A stretch of DNA of 64,000 nt from Sporothrix humicola (Eukaryota; Ascomycota; Sordariomycetes; Ophiostomatales; Ophiostomataceae). The stretch spans positions 1 through 64,000 of the forward strand of contig WNYE01000042.1 of assembly GCA_021396245.1 (NCBI GenBank), given 5' to 3'. The notes beneath the pieces were generated by a model that worked only from the letters and a program-made list of their open reading frames with translations, made no database searches and was not told where the DNA came from. This document shows, piece after piece, positions 1 through 11,113 of this stretch. How positions within the stretch are numbered: the stretch's first letter is position 1; each line of letters opens with the position of its first letter. The position numbers were made by a program, and so were the translations under genes.

Positions 1-2818
1 ATTATGTACAATAAATAGGAGTATAAATAAAACAAAATAAAACAAAAGGAGCGAGTGTAGTAGTCTGAAAATAGAGTGAATGATTGTGTGGCCTATGGTC
101 TGGGGTCCTCTTCCGACGTCGAGACCGATTGTTCGAGCATAGCCGGCGCCATGATATTAAAGTAGAATAAAAAATAAAAAAAGAGAAAAGATCGCCTCCG
201 ATTTCGTCCCCCTTTCATCTCCATTTTCCCTCGATTTCATCTCCATCTCTCCTATCAAAAGCCCCAACAAGGCAGCAGGAATCAAAGTGTTCCGATGTCC
301 CTTGCATGTGGATTCGGATTCGTACGACTTGTCATGCTTTATTCTAATAACAAACGAATAAAAACGAATCAAAACACATAAAAACATAGGACACACACAC
401 TATGATTCCACTACCATTCCACTACCCCGTTTTATCGCATTTGTGGGTCGTTATCAGTCGTTATCTTAGCCTCCATTTCCCCCAATTCTCCCGTTCCCCC
501 GTTTTCTCTATTTTTTCTTCCCTTGTCCCGAATCCTTCTTGAATTCTCGACCCTCAATGACTCTTAGTGGCCCTCTATTGACCCCCATTGACCCTCTTTT
601 TTTCAGCCTCGACTCTCGCTTGCCTCCTTGATTCTGTGCTTGGTTCGTTTAATTCTTTTTAATTCGCCTTTTTATATTTCTTTTTTGATGGAGTACTCAG
701 TAGTACGTCGTAACTCAGTAACCTTCCCCCGCACCGATGTCTGTGCATAATTCCCGTTCAATGGGAATAGCTTCCGCAATCAGTGGATTCCGCAATGATG
801 AAATGATACTATTTTCTCCTTCTTTTTTTCACCCTTTCTCTTTCTTAGTCTTTTTTTTTCGTGATGACGACTGCGCAGTCGATCCCAAAAAGGAAAAAAT
901 GACAAAAGGAGACAAGGACGAGAATGACAGAGAAGAAAAGGACAAGGGAAAATGTAGAAAAAAAAAGAAAAAAAGAAAAAAGTGTTGAATTAGTAGTGTT
1001 GAATCTTTCGAAACGGACTTTGTTGTCCGGGCTTCCTTGCTTGGATCGTTTGTTTCGCTTGGCTGGCAGCGTGCACGTTGTGGCTGCTGGGCAGATCGTC
1101 TCTCTAGATTTGCTAGACTTGAGTGCAAGTTCCTTGCCCAGCCAACGACCAGCAATCCGAATCCGGGAGAGGGGAAATTTCGAAGAGGAAAAACGAAGAG
1201 AAAAATGAAAAGGACAGACATCGGGAGAGGGCTCGGAGAGGTAGAAAAGTAGAAAAGGAGAGGACTAGAAAAGAAAAAAAAGGAGAGAAAAAGGAAAATG
1301 CATGACGACGGAAGCAGATCGCCAGAGGAACGACCAGGAAGGAAAAGGACGAACGCTTGAGGAAATAGAAATTGGCCATGGACCAGAAAAAAAGGGAAGC
1401 ATGAAGAGATTTACACAAAGTACATCGGACATCGTGTTCCATGTTGATTCCGTTCCGGAACGCAAAAGAACCCCAAAACTCCAAAAAAGCCCCAAACGCC
1501 CCAAGAAGATCGTGAGATCAGATGTCGAGCGTTGCTCAAAAGAGAAACGAGTCCGTTGAGAATCCGTCCTTGCGCTTCTCCGCATCCCGTTTCCGCAATA
1601 TCCATATCCCCATGTCCCCATTTCCTCTTGTACCTTCCTCTAAGTAGCATGTTATCCCTTCACACCAACTTCCCCATTTCCAGCCTTTGGTTCGCCTTGA
1701 TTCGCCCCCCTGCCTTTCCTGGGTCTGGCCGCGTTGCGGACCGTTCACATTGTCAGCCTCTCCGCAATGTACAATGGTGGCGGACAGTTGTGCCTCGGGC
1801 TAATCAGTGATCGCCCTTTTGACGGACCCATAGTTTTGGAGTGCCGTAGCGTCGTAGTCAACAAGGAAAAGTACTTTGGAGTGCATGCCAATTTCTGTAT
1901 GTGTTATGTTTTCGTTTGTTTTTTTGGCTACTCTTCTTTTTAATTTTGTATTTTATTTTCCTGCCCTTTTTTCACACTGCTTTCGGATACAGGGAGTCCG
2001 GGGTCCTGGCAGGCCCTTAAAGTCCGGGGAAGGATCACTCTTGGGGCGGTGGACACTGGGACTGGGACTGGGCCTGGGCCTGGGCCGCCCACATGTACTC
2101 CGTCCGCTTGTATATTCTCCCCGTGGTTCACGGCGGACTCCGTAGTAAAATTGGTGGCCAAGGTACATGTGAAAACGTACCGTCGTCAACTCCCGGAACG
2201 AGCAGCACTAGTTGTGGAGAGAAGAGGAGAGAGGATCGTCAAAAGCAACAAAAAAAAAAGAGAAAGAGAAAAAGGGAGGAGACAGAGATGGGGAATGGGG
2301 AATATCCACATTCGTCCATACATGCGTGTAAGTCACAATACGCTCCGTACAGCCAGGATGGAAACAGTCCTAGACACTTGTCAAACACGCAAGATTGGGG
2401 CTAGGTCGAGAAAGGGGGCAGGGGATGGTGGCAAATATGTGCCATGGATGGTGTCAAAGAGAGAAGATGGGGTGGGCGACGGCGTCGAGACGGTGGCCAT
2501 GGAAAGGACTCCAAGAAAAGAAAAAAAGAAAAAAGATGCAAATAAGAGTTGTTGAGAATCCGGGGTATGGGGTTGTTGTGGGATCGCGTACTTTTGTTTT
2601 TTTATTTATATCAGTCAGCTGTTTCCACTCGAGGTCTGTTTCCCATTCCTGTTTCCATCCTTCTTTTTTTTTTATCTTCTCTCCTCCATCCTTCCATCCT
2701 TTTCACCTCTTCGCCTCATCGTCGTTCTATATTCCTTACAACTTTGTGTTGTCATCCCTTCCTTTAATTCTTAATCATCACCATCACCACCTTCTTCCCT
2801 CCTTATCTCTCTACCATC
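1..2818. other. Gene-poor spacer upstream of the acetate-transporter gene
   Basis: No convincing gene is seen. The short open frames here are low-complexity and lack the GC3 bias of the real genes. Long purine-rich runs lie around 885-1000 and 1170-1310, a GGGACTGGGCCTGGG-like hexamer repeat near 2050-2090, and a pyrimidine-rich leader just before the ATG at 2819, as is common in fungal promoters. One ACTCCGTA octamer sits at 2137-2144. The first few hundred bases could be the 3' flank of a gene off the left edge, but nothing shows this. Confidence 0.6.
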
Positions 2819-3750
2819 ATGTCTGAGTACGAGACTGTGCGGGCCAACGGCTCGACTGGCTCCAACGGCGCCCACTCGGACGCCGAGAAGGGCCAGATGG
2901 ATGCTCTCCGGGAGATTGCCACGAACCGCAGTGTCGTGATGAGCGCCGAGCAGTTTGAGAAGCTGTACCTTTCGCCGCACAACAAGGTCAAGGGCGAGCT
3001 GCGCCGCACGTTTGGCAACCCGACACCGATGGCCCTCATCGGCTTCCTGCTGTGTCTCCAGCCGCTGTGCTGCACGCTCATGGGCTGGCGCGGCGCCTCC
3101 AACTTTGCTGCATCGATCATGTAAGTTCCACATCCAGAGTGTGCACCCCTTCCAAAATTGGGGATAACTACTAACACATTTCCCTCGCCTCCTATAGCCC
3201 CGCATACTTCTTCTTCGGCGGTCTCTTCATGTTTGTCAGCGGTCTCCTCGAATGGGTGCTCGGCAACAGCTTCCCGGCCGTTGTCTTCTCGTCCTTCGGC
3301 TGCTTCTGGTTCACGTTTGGCGGCATCCTGTGCCCGGTTTTCGGCACCTACGGCTTCTACGCAGCCCCTGGTGACCCGGCACAGACCGGCTTGGCGACAA
3401 CGGGCTTCTGCGCGTCCCTGGGCTTCTTCCTCGTCTCGTTCGGCCTCTATTGCCTGATCCTGTTGGTCTGCTCGCTGCGCACCAACGTCGTCTTTGTCAC
3501 GATCTTCGCGACGCTCGTCTCAGCTTTTGCCTGCCTGGGCGCCGCCTTCTGGTACATGGCCGAGGACTACACAGGAACGACGGCCACGGTCACGACGCTG
3601 TTCAAGGCCGCCGGTGCGATTCTGTTCGTCACCTGCGCTTCCGGCTGGTACATTCTGCTGGCCATCATGCTCGCCATTGTCGACTTCCCCTTCCAGCTGC
3701 CGGTTGGCGACCTGTCGACCGTCATCAAGGGCCGCTCAGAGCGTGTCTAA
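2819..3750 (+). CDS. GPR1/FUN34/YaaH family acetate-type transporter
   Basis: Two exons, 2819-3120 and 3198-3750, separated by a 77-bp intron (GTAAGT...TAG), give 284 residues. The N-terminal ~60 residues are hydrophilic; about six hydrophobic segments follow. The family signature NPTPMALIGF is at residues 67-76, matching the NPAP-type motif at the start of the first membrane span in Ato/Ady2/AcpA proteins. These plasma-membrane proteins import acetate (or ammonium has been proposed). Start: the ATG follows a pyrimidine-rich leader and precedes the typical acidic tail. Its neighbour downstream is an aldehyde dehydrogenase, and the lyase step proposed for the nearby cluster would release acetate, but co-function is inference. 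Family assignment is secure; the substrate is not. Confidence 0.93.
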
Positions 3751-6217
3751 ATATATAAGAGAGAGACAGAGAGAAAGAGTAGGAGAAAAGGGGGTGTTGT
3801 CGGAATCGGAATCAAGGGATGTCCGATGTGGAAATATCCCGGGTTTCGGAACGGGTCCAACCCGGGACGGTGAGAAAGTCTCTAGATAGGCACATCGGCA
3901 CGTATCTTGATATGAAGCTTGACTTGGCTTGTCCTGTCCGGCTTCATGTATCGAGAGATGTGTCGTGAACCTATCTGGAGGCGGTGGAGCTGGCTGTGTC
4001 TACGTTTGATGCAAACATTGCTTTGCAACGCATCGCATCGCGTTGCATCGCATCTTGCACTCAACGTCGCCGTCGCTCTTTTTACAAAACAAAAAAGAAA
4101 AACACTCAAAAATCACACAAAAAACTCCACCAAAGCCTTTGTTTTATTCTTCTTTATTCGCGTTGCTTTACTGCAAGTCGTCATTCAGACTGAGACTGCA
4201 TACGTTTCTTAATATACCACTGTTTGCATGATATTAATTTTGTGCCATTCAAATTTACTGGGAACATTTTATTTTGAGCGTCCTGATGATAAACGTGAAT
4301 TCTCTGTGAAGTTGTGAATGCGCATCGATACTGGTGACGATGCCGTCGGTCATGTTTCCGACGATTTCGTGATGTTCACGATTTCTTATCAGTTGCCTAT
4401 CGCATCCTATCTGACTTACACCGAATTGCATTAAAACAGATAAACTCCATCGCTTGTAAATGTAATGTTGTGTAACCCGAGATATTGCTTTTGCGTCAGT
4501 TATTTCCGGTCAATTGCTTGCAGTCAATCCCTTGCCAGCATCTCAGTTTTATTACCTTGTTACGACCTTCCTGTTTCGTGATGCATCTCATCTCGCATTT
4601 TCTCGCATCTTTTCTCGCCTTATCTTTCCCATTATTTATTCACATTTTATCTGCACCTTACTATTGTGGTGGCTCGCTACCGTTTAAACCTTCCTGTTGT
4701 TATGTTATGCTGTGGCCATGTTACCATCGTTTTATATCGGACTTGACGCCCAATCTCATCACCAACAAGGCAGCAACACCGTGCATTGAATGCATTGCAT
4801 ATGTTCATATGTGCATATGTTTCTTTTTCTGATTTTTTGGTGCACGCATCTGGCGATGATCGTCCAAGGTGCTGTTTTATATCCTGCTGTATGCAGCCAC
4901 TTAATATTGTTGTCACCCTGTAATACGTCCAAGACTTTCTTTTTCAGCCTCCCTTGCCTCCGGGCTGGATGCAAGCCACAAAACCACGAAAAGCCACTGT
5001 TGGCGGATGTGCACTACCCGATATGTTGGATTATCGCTGTTGGTTGGCTGTTGCATGTTCTTCTGTTGGTAAAGACCCACGAACCAACGACAATCCAACT
5101 TCAAAACCTAAATCCAAACGACAACACAACGTCGTCCCAACAGAAGCTCCTTGGTTCCAGAATTTGCTGCAATGCTACCCAAACTTCGGTATTCCAAAAC
5201 TGATTTCAGTCTTAATTCCAATTTTGGTCCTATTGAGCCACCATCTGTAACGATTGTCCATTTTTTCATGTCGTTCGACTGGCTGCTCGAATTACGCGGA
5301 CGTCGTATCTGACATGGAGCCCACAAATCCGATCCGTACTCCGTATTACAGCCCACAATTTTTCACCGCCGTCCGCCGCTACGAGAGAGGCTATCTGTCT
5401 CTCGATGGACGTTCCGTCCACGATCTCCTCCCGCACCGCCAAGTTCGAGTCCCTCTTTTTTTCAGCCCTCCACTCTCACTTCTTTTACTTCTCACAACGG
5501 GGAAAACGCGGAGAACGGAAAGAATACGCGCGGACTGCTGTGGGGAGGGGATCGTGTTGTTGCGGATGTTTGTTGGTTCTTTCTGGCCACACTTTTTGTG
5601 TCCTTTTTCTATTTGCCGTTCTTTTCGAATTATCTCCCTTTTGTTACCATTCTGTTGCATCTTCTCCCTCTTGACACAAACCGTGCGGGGTAGGCCTTAC
5701 TGTGATACTGTGCTTGGATTGCTAGGCATTGTGCTAACTATTGTGCTTGGCCGTCAAAACAGTGTGAGACTAGGACAGTTCGAGGCCGACTAACAGCAAA
5801 TGCGGAGCACGGAAAGCAGGGGCGGCGTTCGGACCGACGATAGTGGTTGCACACCGTGTATGGGCAGAATTGAACGACGGAAGAGGAAAGAGAAGCACCA
5901 ACGCAGAAAGAAAAAGAAAAAAGAAAAAAAAGAAAGTCACACAAACACACAGAAATAATAAGCAAAATGACGTGCACTGACAATCCACATTCACATCACA
6001 CAGCAGACACCGGCAATACCCCGCAGTGTTTCTTGTTGACTTTGCCTTGGACTGCCGAGTATTGACGAGGGGCCAGATGTAGATAATACGCGTAGGACCC
6101 TGGATGAGGGAGAAGGGTTGTGCAGACATTCCCATTCTCTCGCTCTCCTCGACCATCCTCCCTCCAAGATACCCAGAAAATCAAACAAATCAAAATATAC
6201 CCACCCTCCCTCTCACT
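3751..6217. other. Spacer with no supported gene; upstream region of the aldehyde dehydrogenase
   Basis: About 2.5 kb, AT-richer than the flanking genes (notably 4080-5250). No open frame with coding character is seen. A short simple repeat of CATCGCATCGCGTTG type lies at about 4027-4053. An ACTCCGTA octamer is at 5338-5345, directly after another TCCGTA. The last ~120 bases before the ATG at 6218 are C/T-rich. Confidence 0.55.
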
Positions 6218-7705
6218 ATGGCTACTACAACCGTTACTCTCAACGGCACTGCCAACGGCACTGCCGGCAAGCCGGCGCTGAGCTTCACGGACAATTTCGT
6301 GCAGGTCATCGACGGCAAGGCGTCGCCGACCAAGGAGTCGCGGCACGGCATCAACCCGGCCAACAAGCAGGCCAAGGCGCCGGTGCCGCTGTGCACCAAG
6401 GACGACCTGGACCGTGCGGTGGCAGCGGGCAAGAAAGCCTTCAAGACGTGGTCCAAGGTGCCGTACGAGGAGCGCCGGGCCAAGGTGCTGGCGTACTGCG
6501 ACGCGATGGAGGCGCTGCACACGGAATTCCGCGACCTGCTGACCTCGGAGCAGGGCAAGCCGATCCCGCAGGCGACGGCCGAGACGGACGCGGCCATTTT
6601 CTGGATGCGCGCCATGGCGGACATCAAGCTGCCCGAGGACGTGCTCGAAGACAACGAGAAGCGGTCTGTGATCACGCGCTACGTGCCGCTGGGCGTCGTC
6701 GGCGCGATTGTGCCGTGGAATTTCCCGCTACTACTGGCGACGGGCAAGCTGGCGCCGGCGCTGCTGACGGGCAACGTGATCATCATCAAGCCCAGCCCGT
6801 TCACGCCGTACTGCGGCCTCAAGCTCACGGAGCTCGCGCAGCAGTTCTTCCCGCCGGGCGTCGTGCAGTCGCTGAGCGGCGACGACAACCTGGGCCCGTG
6901 GCTGACCAGCCACGAGGGCATCGACAAGATCAGCTTCACGGGCTCGACCAACACGGGCAAGCTGGTCGTCAAGAGCGCCAGCGCCACGCTCAAGCGCGTC
7001 ACGCTCGAGCTCGGCGGCAACGACCCGGCCATTGTGCTGCCGGATGTTGATGTTGACAAGGTCGCCGAGAAGGTCGCCTTCTTCGCGTTCCTCAACTCGG
7101 GCCAGATCTGCCTCAACCTCAAGCGCATTTATGTTCATGAGTCCATTTTCGAGCAGTTCCGCGACGCGCTCGTCAAGCACGTCAAGGCCTTTTCGTTTGG
7201 CGACGGCTCCAAGGAGGGCGTCACGCACGGCCCGCTGCAGAACAAGATGCAGTACGACCGCGTCAAGACGTTCTTTGACGACATTGAGAGCCAGGGCTGG
7301 AAGGTCGCGTTCGGCGGCAAGATCACGCCCTCGGACGGCTTCTTTGTCAACCCCACCATCATCGACCGCCCGCCCGAGAACTCGCGCATTGTCGTCGAGG
7401 AGCCGTTCGGCCCCATTGTGCCGCTGCTGTCCTATAAGTCGGAAGAAGAAGTCATTGAGCGCGCCAACAACACCAAGATGGGCCTCGGCGCGTCCGTGTG
7501 GTGCAACGACGTCAAGAAGGCCGAGCGCATCGCCAAGGAGATGCAAGCCGGCACCGTCTGGATCAACACCCACTTTGACCTGTCGCCGTCCGCGCCCTTT
7601 GGCGGCCACAAGGAGAGCGGCATCGGCACCGAGTGGGGCGCCAACGGCCTCAAGGGCTTCTGCAACGTCCAGACCCTGTTCCTCAACAAGGACATTGTGA
7701 GCTAG
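6218..7705 (+). CDS. NAD(P)+-dependent aldehyde dehydrogenase (candidate geranial dehydrogenase)
   Basis: A single exon of 495 residues, the usual length for the ALDH superfamily. The frame is open upstream, but the ATG at 6218 follows a pyrimidine-rich leader and is the expected start. Catalytic residues are visible: the general base Glu264 in LELGGNDP and the nucleophile Cys298 in NSGQICLN, 34 residues apart as in ALDH2. The PWNFP cofactor motif and EEPFGPIVP are also present. The enzyme should oxidise an aldehyde to a carboxylic acid. There is no targeting signal (C-terminus KDIVS), so it is probably cytosolic. It is transcribed toward the alcohol dehydrogenase at 8304-9464. Alcohol- and aldehyde-oxidising partners next to an LDI-like gene parallel GeoA/GeoB of Castellaniella; the geranial substrate is inference. 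Confidence 0.93.
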   Translation: MATTTVTLNGTANGTAGKPALSFTDNFVQVIDGKASPTKESRHGINPANKQAKAPVPLCTKDDLDRAVAAGKKAFKTWSKVPYEERRAKVLAYCDAMEALHTEFRDLLTSEQGKPIPQATAETDAAIFWMRAMADIKLPEDVLEDNEKRSVITRYVPLGVVGAIVPWNFPLLLATGKLAPALLTGNVIIIKPSPFTPYCGLKLTELAQQFFPPGVVQSLSGDDNLGPWLTSHEGIDKISFTGSTNTGKLVVKSASATLKRVTLELGGNDPAIVLPDVDVDKVAEKVAFFAFLNSGQICLNLKRIYVHESIFEQFRDALVKHVKAFSFGDGSKEGVTHGPLQNKMQYDRVKTFFDDIESQGWKVAFGGKITPSDGFFVNPTIIDRPPENSRIVVEEPFGPIVPLLSYKSEEEVIERANNTKMGLGASVWCNDVKKAERIAKEMQAGTVWINTHFDLSPSAPFGGHKESGIGTEWGANGLKGFCNVQTLFLNKDIVS

Positions 7706-8303
7706 ATGGAGGGGAAAAGGAAAACAGTCAACTTTACGTACTAGTTAGTCATGTGTCAGAATGAATAAATAAATATAAATATAAAAAAGAGGATGAGAGA
7801 TGTGACTAAAGAATAGAAACGAGAATACTATTGCCTCGAATACGGCCGGCTCCGTGAGGAAAATAAAAAAAGGCACGATATTCACGACATTCTCACACCT
7901 ACACCCCACCTCTGTAGAATAAGGGTCGTCTACGTCGTCTTGAGATCGTCCGGCCCCAATTGTCTCCATAATGACAAGCATACGATGCAAGATAGACTGC
8001 ATGAGACCCACTGCACTAACACTAACAGCTCACCAGCAATATTAGCACGCATTTCTTTCTCCATCACGCAGTGTCCGTCATGAATTAGGGTAAATTTCGA
8101 GTCAGATTTCGTGGGCACGTATTTTTATCGTCAACAACACCTCCTCAAAGACTAACTATTGTAAATTGAATAACTTGGAACACCACAAAGCAATACACTT
8201 CCGCCCAACCATCCTCTCCAATCTTCACATGTTCAAACTCCCAACTCCCTTTGTAACTCGTAATCAACTCATACTCGTAATTCTCTTTCTCTCAAAGGAC
8301 CAT
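7706..8303. other. Convergent 3' intergenic spacer
   Basis: Tail-to-tail spacer between the aldehyde and alcohol dehydrogenase genes. It is AT-rich and contains AATAAATAAA-like polyadenylation signals around 7763-7775. No gene is seen. Confidence 0.6.
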
Positions 8304-9464
8304 CTACCACAGAAGAATAGGCTTGATCGTGACACCATCCTCCATGTCGCGGACTGCCTTCAAATAGTCCTTGACCGGGTAAAACTTGATCAGCTTGTCG
8401 ACGGGGAACTTGCTGCTCTTGTGCCACGAGATCAGCTGCGGAATGTATTGCTCCGGATAGACACCGCCCTCCATGCTGCCCATGAGCTGCTTGCCCGTGA
8501 CCATGTAGGGGACGATCTGCACTTCCAAACCAGCATCCATCGGGGCCACACCCAGCAGAATCATCTTGCCCTGGTTGGCCGTGAACTCGACGCCCTGTTG
8601 GATGAGTGGTGTGACGCCCGTAGCATCAACGGTAATTGTGCTGCCCGAGCCGCCCGTAATCTCGCGGATCGCGTCCACCAGCGTCTTGCCCTCGGGCAGC
8701 GCCGCCGTGTTGACGACGTGCGTGGCGCCCAGGTTTTGGGCGAGCTCCAGGCGGCTAGGCACGCGGTCAATGCCGATAATGTTGCGGCAGCCCTTGAGCT
8801 TGGCCGCCATAATGGCCGACAGCCCGACGCCGCCCAGGCCAATCACGGCCACCTTGTCGTTGGGGCCGGCCTGGCCGAGCTCGGTGACCGTGCCGGCGCC
8901 CGTCTGGATGCCGCAGCCCAGCGGCGCAAACATGCTGAGCTCCTCGCGGCTGTGGACGAGGTGCGTCACCTTGACCATCGATGTCTCTTGGACGCGCGTG
9001 TGCTGCGCAAAGCTCGACTGCCCAAAGAAACCGCCGCCCACAGCTTTTGTCGGTGCTTCCTTGGTGCCGGGGAAGGCCTCCTTGTTGCCGACAAAGTTGA
9101 GCTCGGTGAACTTGTGGCAGTAGCCCGGCGCGCCGTACTGGCAGTTGTGGCACTGCGTGCAAAACGCAAACGACAGCAAGACCGCATCGCCGGGCTGCAC
9201 CTTGGTCACCTTGCTGCCGACGGCACGCACATAGCCGGCGCCCTCGTGGCCCAGAACACGCGGGTAGTTGGGCACGGGGAAACCAGGCGTGCCGTCGGGC
9301 GCCATGCCGCAGCCCAGGTCCGTGTGGCAGATGCCCGACGCAATAATCTCGACAATGGCCTCGTACTCGGCCGGCTCGCCGATGCTGACCGGCTCGAGAA
9401 TCCACTGTCTCTTGCCGTCGATGGGGTCGTGGCAGACAATCGCCTGAGTCGCATAAGTCTTCAT
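8304..9464 (-). CDS. Zinc-dependent medium-chain alcohol dehydrogenase (aryl/allylic-alcohol type)
   Basis: A single exon of 386 residues. Catalytic-zinc ligands are Cys46 (GICHTD), His73 (GHEGAG) and Cys184 (PLGCGIQTG). Structural-zinc cysteines are 102, 105, 108 and 116 with classical spacing. The Rossmann motif GLGGVG is at 209-214, and an acidic residue ends the second strand (GID), pointing to NAD+. It should oxidise a primary alcohol to the aldehyde. The overall pattern resembles benzyl-alcohol/GeoA-like MDR enzymes more than yeast ethanol dehydrogenase, judged by eye. It shares a 1.65 kb divergent promoter with the LDI-like gene and converges on the aldehyde dehydrogenase. That suggests linked alcohol-to-acid oxidation; geraniol as substrate is inferred from context. 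Confidence 0.93.
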   Translation of the reverse strand: MKTYATQAIVCHDPIDGKRQWILEPVSIGEPAEYEAIVEIIASGICHTDLGCGMAPDGTPGFPVPNYPRVLGHEGAGYVRAVGSKVTKVQPGDAVLLSFAFCTQCHNCQYGAPGYCHKFTELNFVGNKEAFPGTKEAPTKAVGGGFFGQSSFAQHTRVQETSMVKVTHLVHSREELSMFAPLGCGIQTGAGTVTELGQAGPNDKVAVIGLGGVGLSAIMAAKLKGCRNIIGIDRVPSRLELAQNLGATHVVNTAALPEGKTLVDAIREITGGSGSTITVDATGVTPLIQQGVEFTANQGKMILLGVAPMDAGLEVQIVPYMVTGKQLMGSMEGGVYPEQYIPQLISWHKSSKFPVDKLIKFYPVKDYLKAVRDMEDGVTIKPILLW

Positions 9465-11113
9465 TGTGGGGGAGGGGGAAGGGTATCAAGGTATCAAGGT
9501 ATCAGGGTACCAGATAGAAAGGAATGAGGTACTGTATCAAGAGTCAAAGACAGGATAATCAAAAGTATGTTTGGGCAAGGATGCTGATGCTGGAAACAGA
9601 ATGGATTACCTTCATGTCTTGAATGGTTGTCCGTACACTTAAGGAAATCAAGAATGCAGGCCAACGTCGAGCTGGGCAGATGGATGTAAGGAATGCCAAA
9701 ATACGAAAAGGGCAATCTATGCCGACCGTACCGGCGAGTGTCCGTTTTCAGCCCGCTGTCAGCCGGTATTGATATTGTCTTCATTGACTAGGATACTGTT
9801 GCTCCAAGCTCCCACTCTCAAGCTATCCAGTCCCCCGGCGCGTGTCCCGCAAATGGCCCGCAGGCCCCATGACTTTCCCGTCCGGAAAGAAATCAAACGA
9901 ATGGGACAAAAAAGGAGAAAATCAAAAGTGACGAAAAGGGGAAAATCAAAAGTGGAAAGTGCTACCCCAGATCAACTGCATGCTCCAGCGCACTCCATAT
10001 GCACTCCGTATCAGGACATCCAACATGTAGAACTCACTGTCAACTGCATCCAACCTCATCCTCAATCACCAACTGCATGCCTGCGCAAACCAACCGTCAA
10101 ATGCCCAACCTAGTAACTTGTCAACTGGGGTTGCAGCTCGACTAAGTCGACTTACACGAATAGCGTGCCTGCCCCGCTGGTGCGAGTGGGGCGTGGGGTG
10201 CTGCGATTGCCTTTTTAGTCTTTTTTGTGCCGGTCCGTAATACGTTCCAAAAGCAGCCGCATCCAACACCAGTCCATCGCGCCTTCCTGGCACGACGTGT
10301 CTGGAGCGTCCACCACCAACCTCTTTCCTTGTTCTTTTTTCTTCTTCCATTTATCTTCTTTCCCACCATCGTTCTTTCCACCTTTACTCTCCCTCTCTCC
10401 CTCCTCTACAGAGCCTCTGCCACGCTCCGCATCCCTCTTTCCTCTTTCCACTTCCCCCGCACTCCGCATCCCCGCAGTCACGGACAGGTCCCCGCTTCTC
10501 GGACCGCTCACCTAGCAGCCAATGGGAAGGAGCGACCGGCCATCTCCAGACGACAGACTTCTCTTTTCTTTTTCTTTCTTGACTCAGTATTGCAAAATGG
10601 TTCGACCGGGGTACATGTAGATCAACGCGTCTGGGGCGACAAGTGTCAAAACGGCGTCAAAGAAACATGGCTGCAAAGTTGGAAAAGGTCCCAAGTTGCT
10701 AAATCAAAAATACACAAGTTGCGAAACAACGGACAGCGGACTGGCATGGAGCCGTACCATCCGTAGAAAGAAGCAAGCCGTAAGCTGTAGTCTACAGTGT
10801 GGGAGATTTGAGAGAGATGAGCTCCCATACGGGAGCGGATTTCGTGAAGACGGAATGTATCCTGCCTGTCTTGATGGATACGTCGATAGCCCCTGTCCGC
10901 CGATGGGGCCGTCCTTGCATAACTCCGCGGTTTTCGACTTTGTCGACATTTTGGAAAAGGTGACAGACATTTGCTGTGTCATATCTCACTTCTCGATGGA
11001 ATCAGTGCGAGCTCGAAAGTGCACTTAACTGCCGGCACCCCCTCGCTCGAAAAAGCCAGAATCCATTTCCGGACATCAAGACATCTCAACAACATCCAAC
11101 AACATCGGCAAAC
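9465..11113. promoter_or_regulatory. Divergent promoter region of alcohol dehydrogenase and LDI-like gene
   Basis: 1.65 kb between two head-to-head start codons. No gene is supported. An ACTCCGTA octamer is at 10003-10010, with further TCCGTA hexamers near 10234 and 10758. A pyrimidine-rich stretch lies around 10320-10470. Head-to-head placement allows joint regulation; no known factor site is recognised with confidence. Confidence 0.45.

Noticed and set aside
5447..5456. GTTCGAGTCC, resembling a tRNA B-box
   Set aside because: Flanking bases cannot form a T-stem and no acceptor or anticodon arm is present.
8166..9527. 453-codon plus-strand frame across the alcohol dehydrogenase
   Set aside because: Antisense shadow of the minus-strand zinc alcohol dehydrogenase, whose catalytic residues are all in place.
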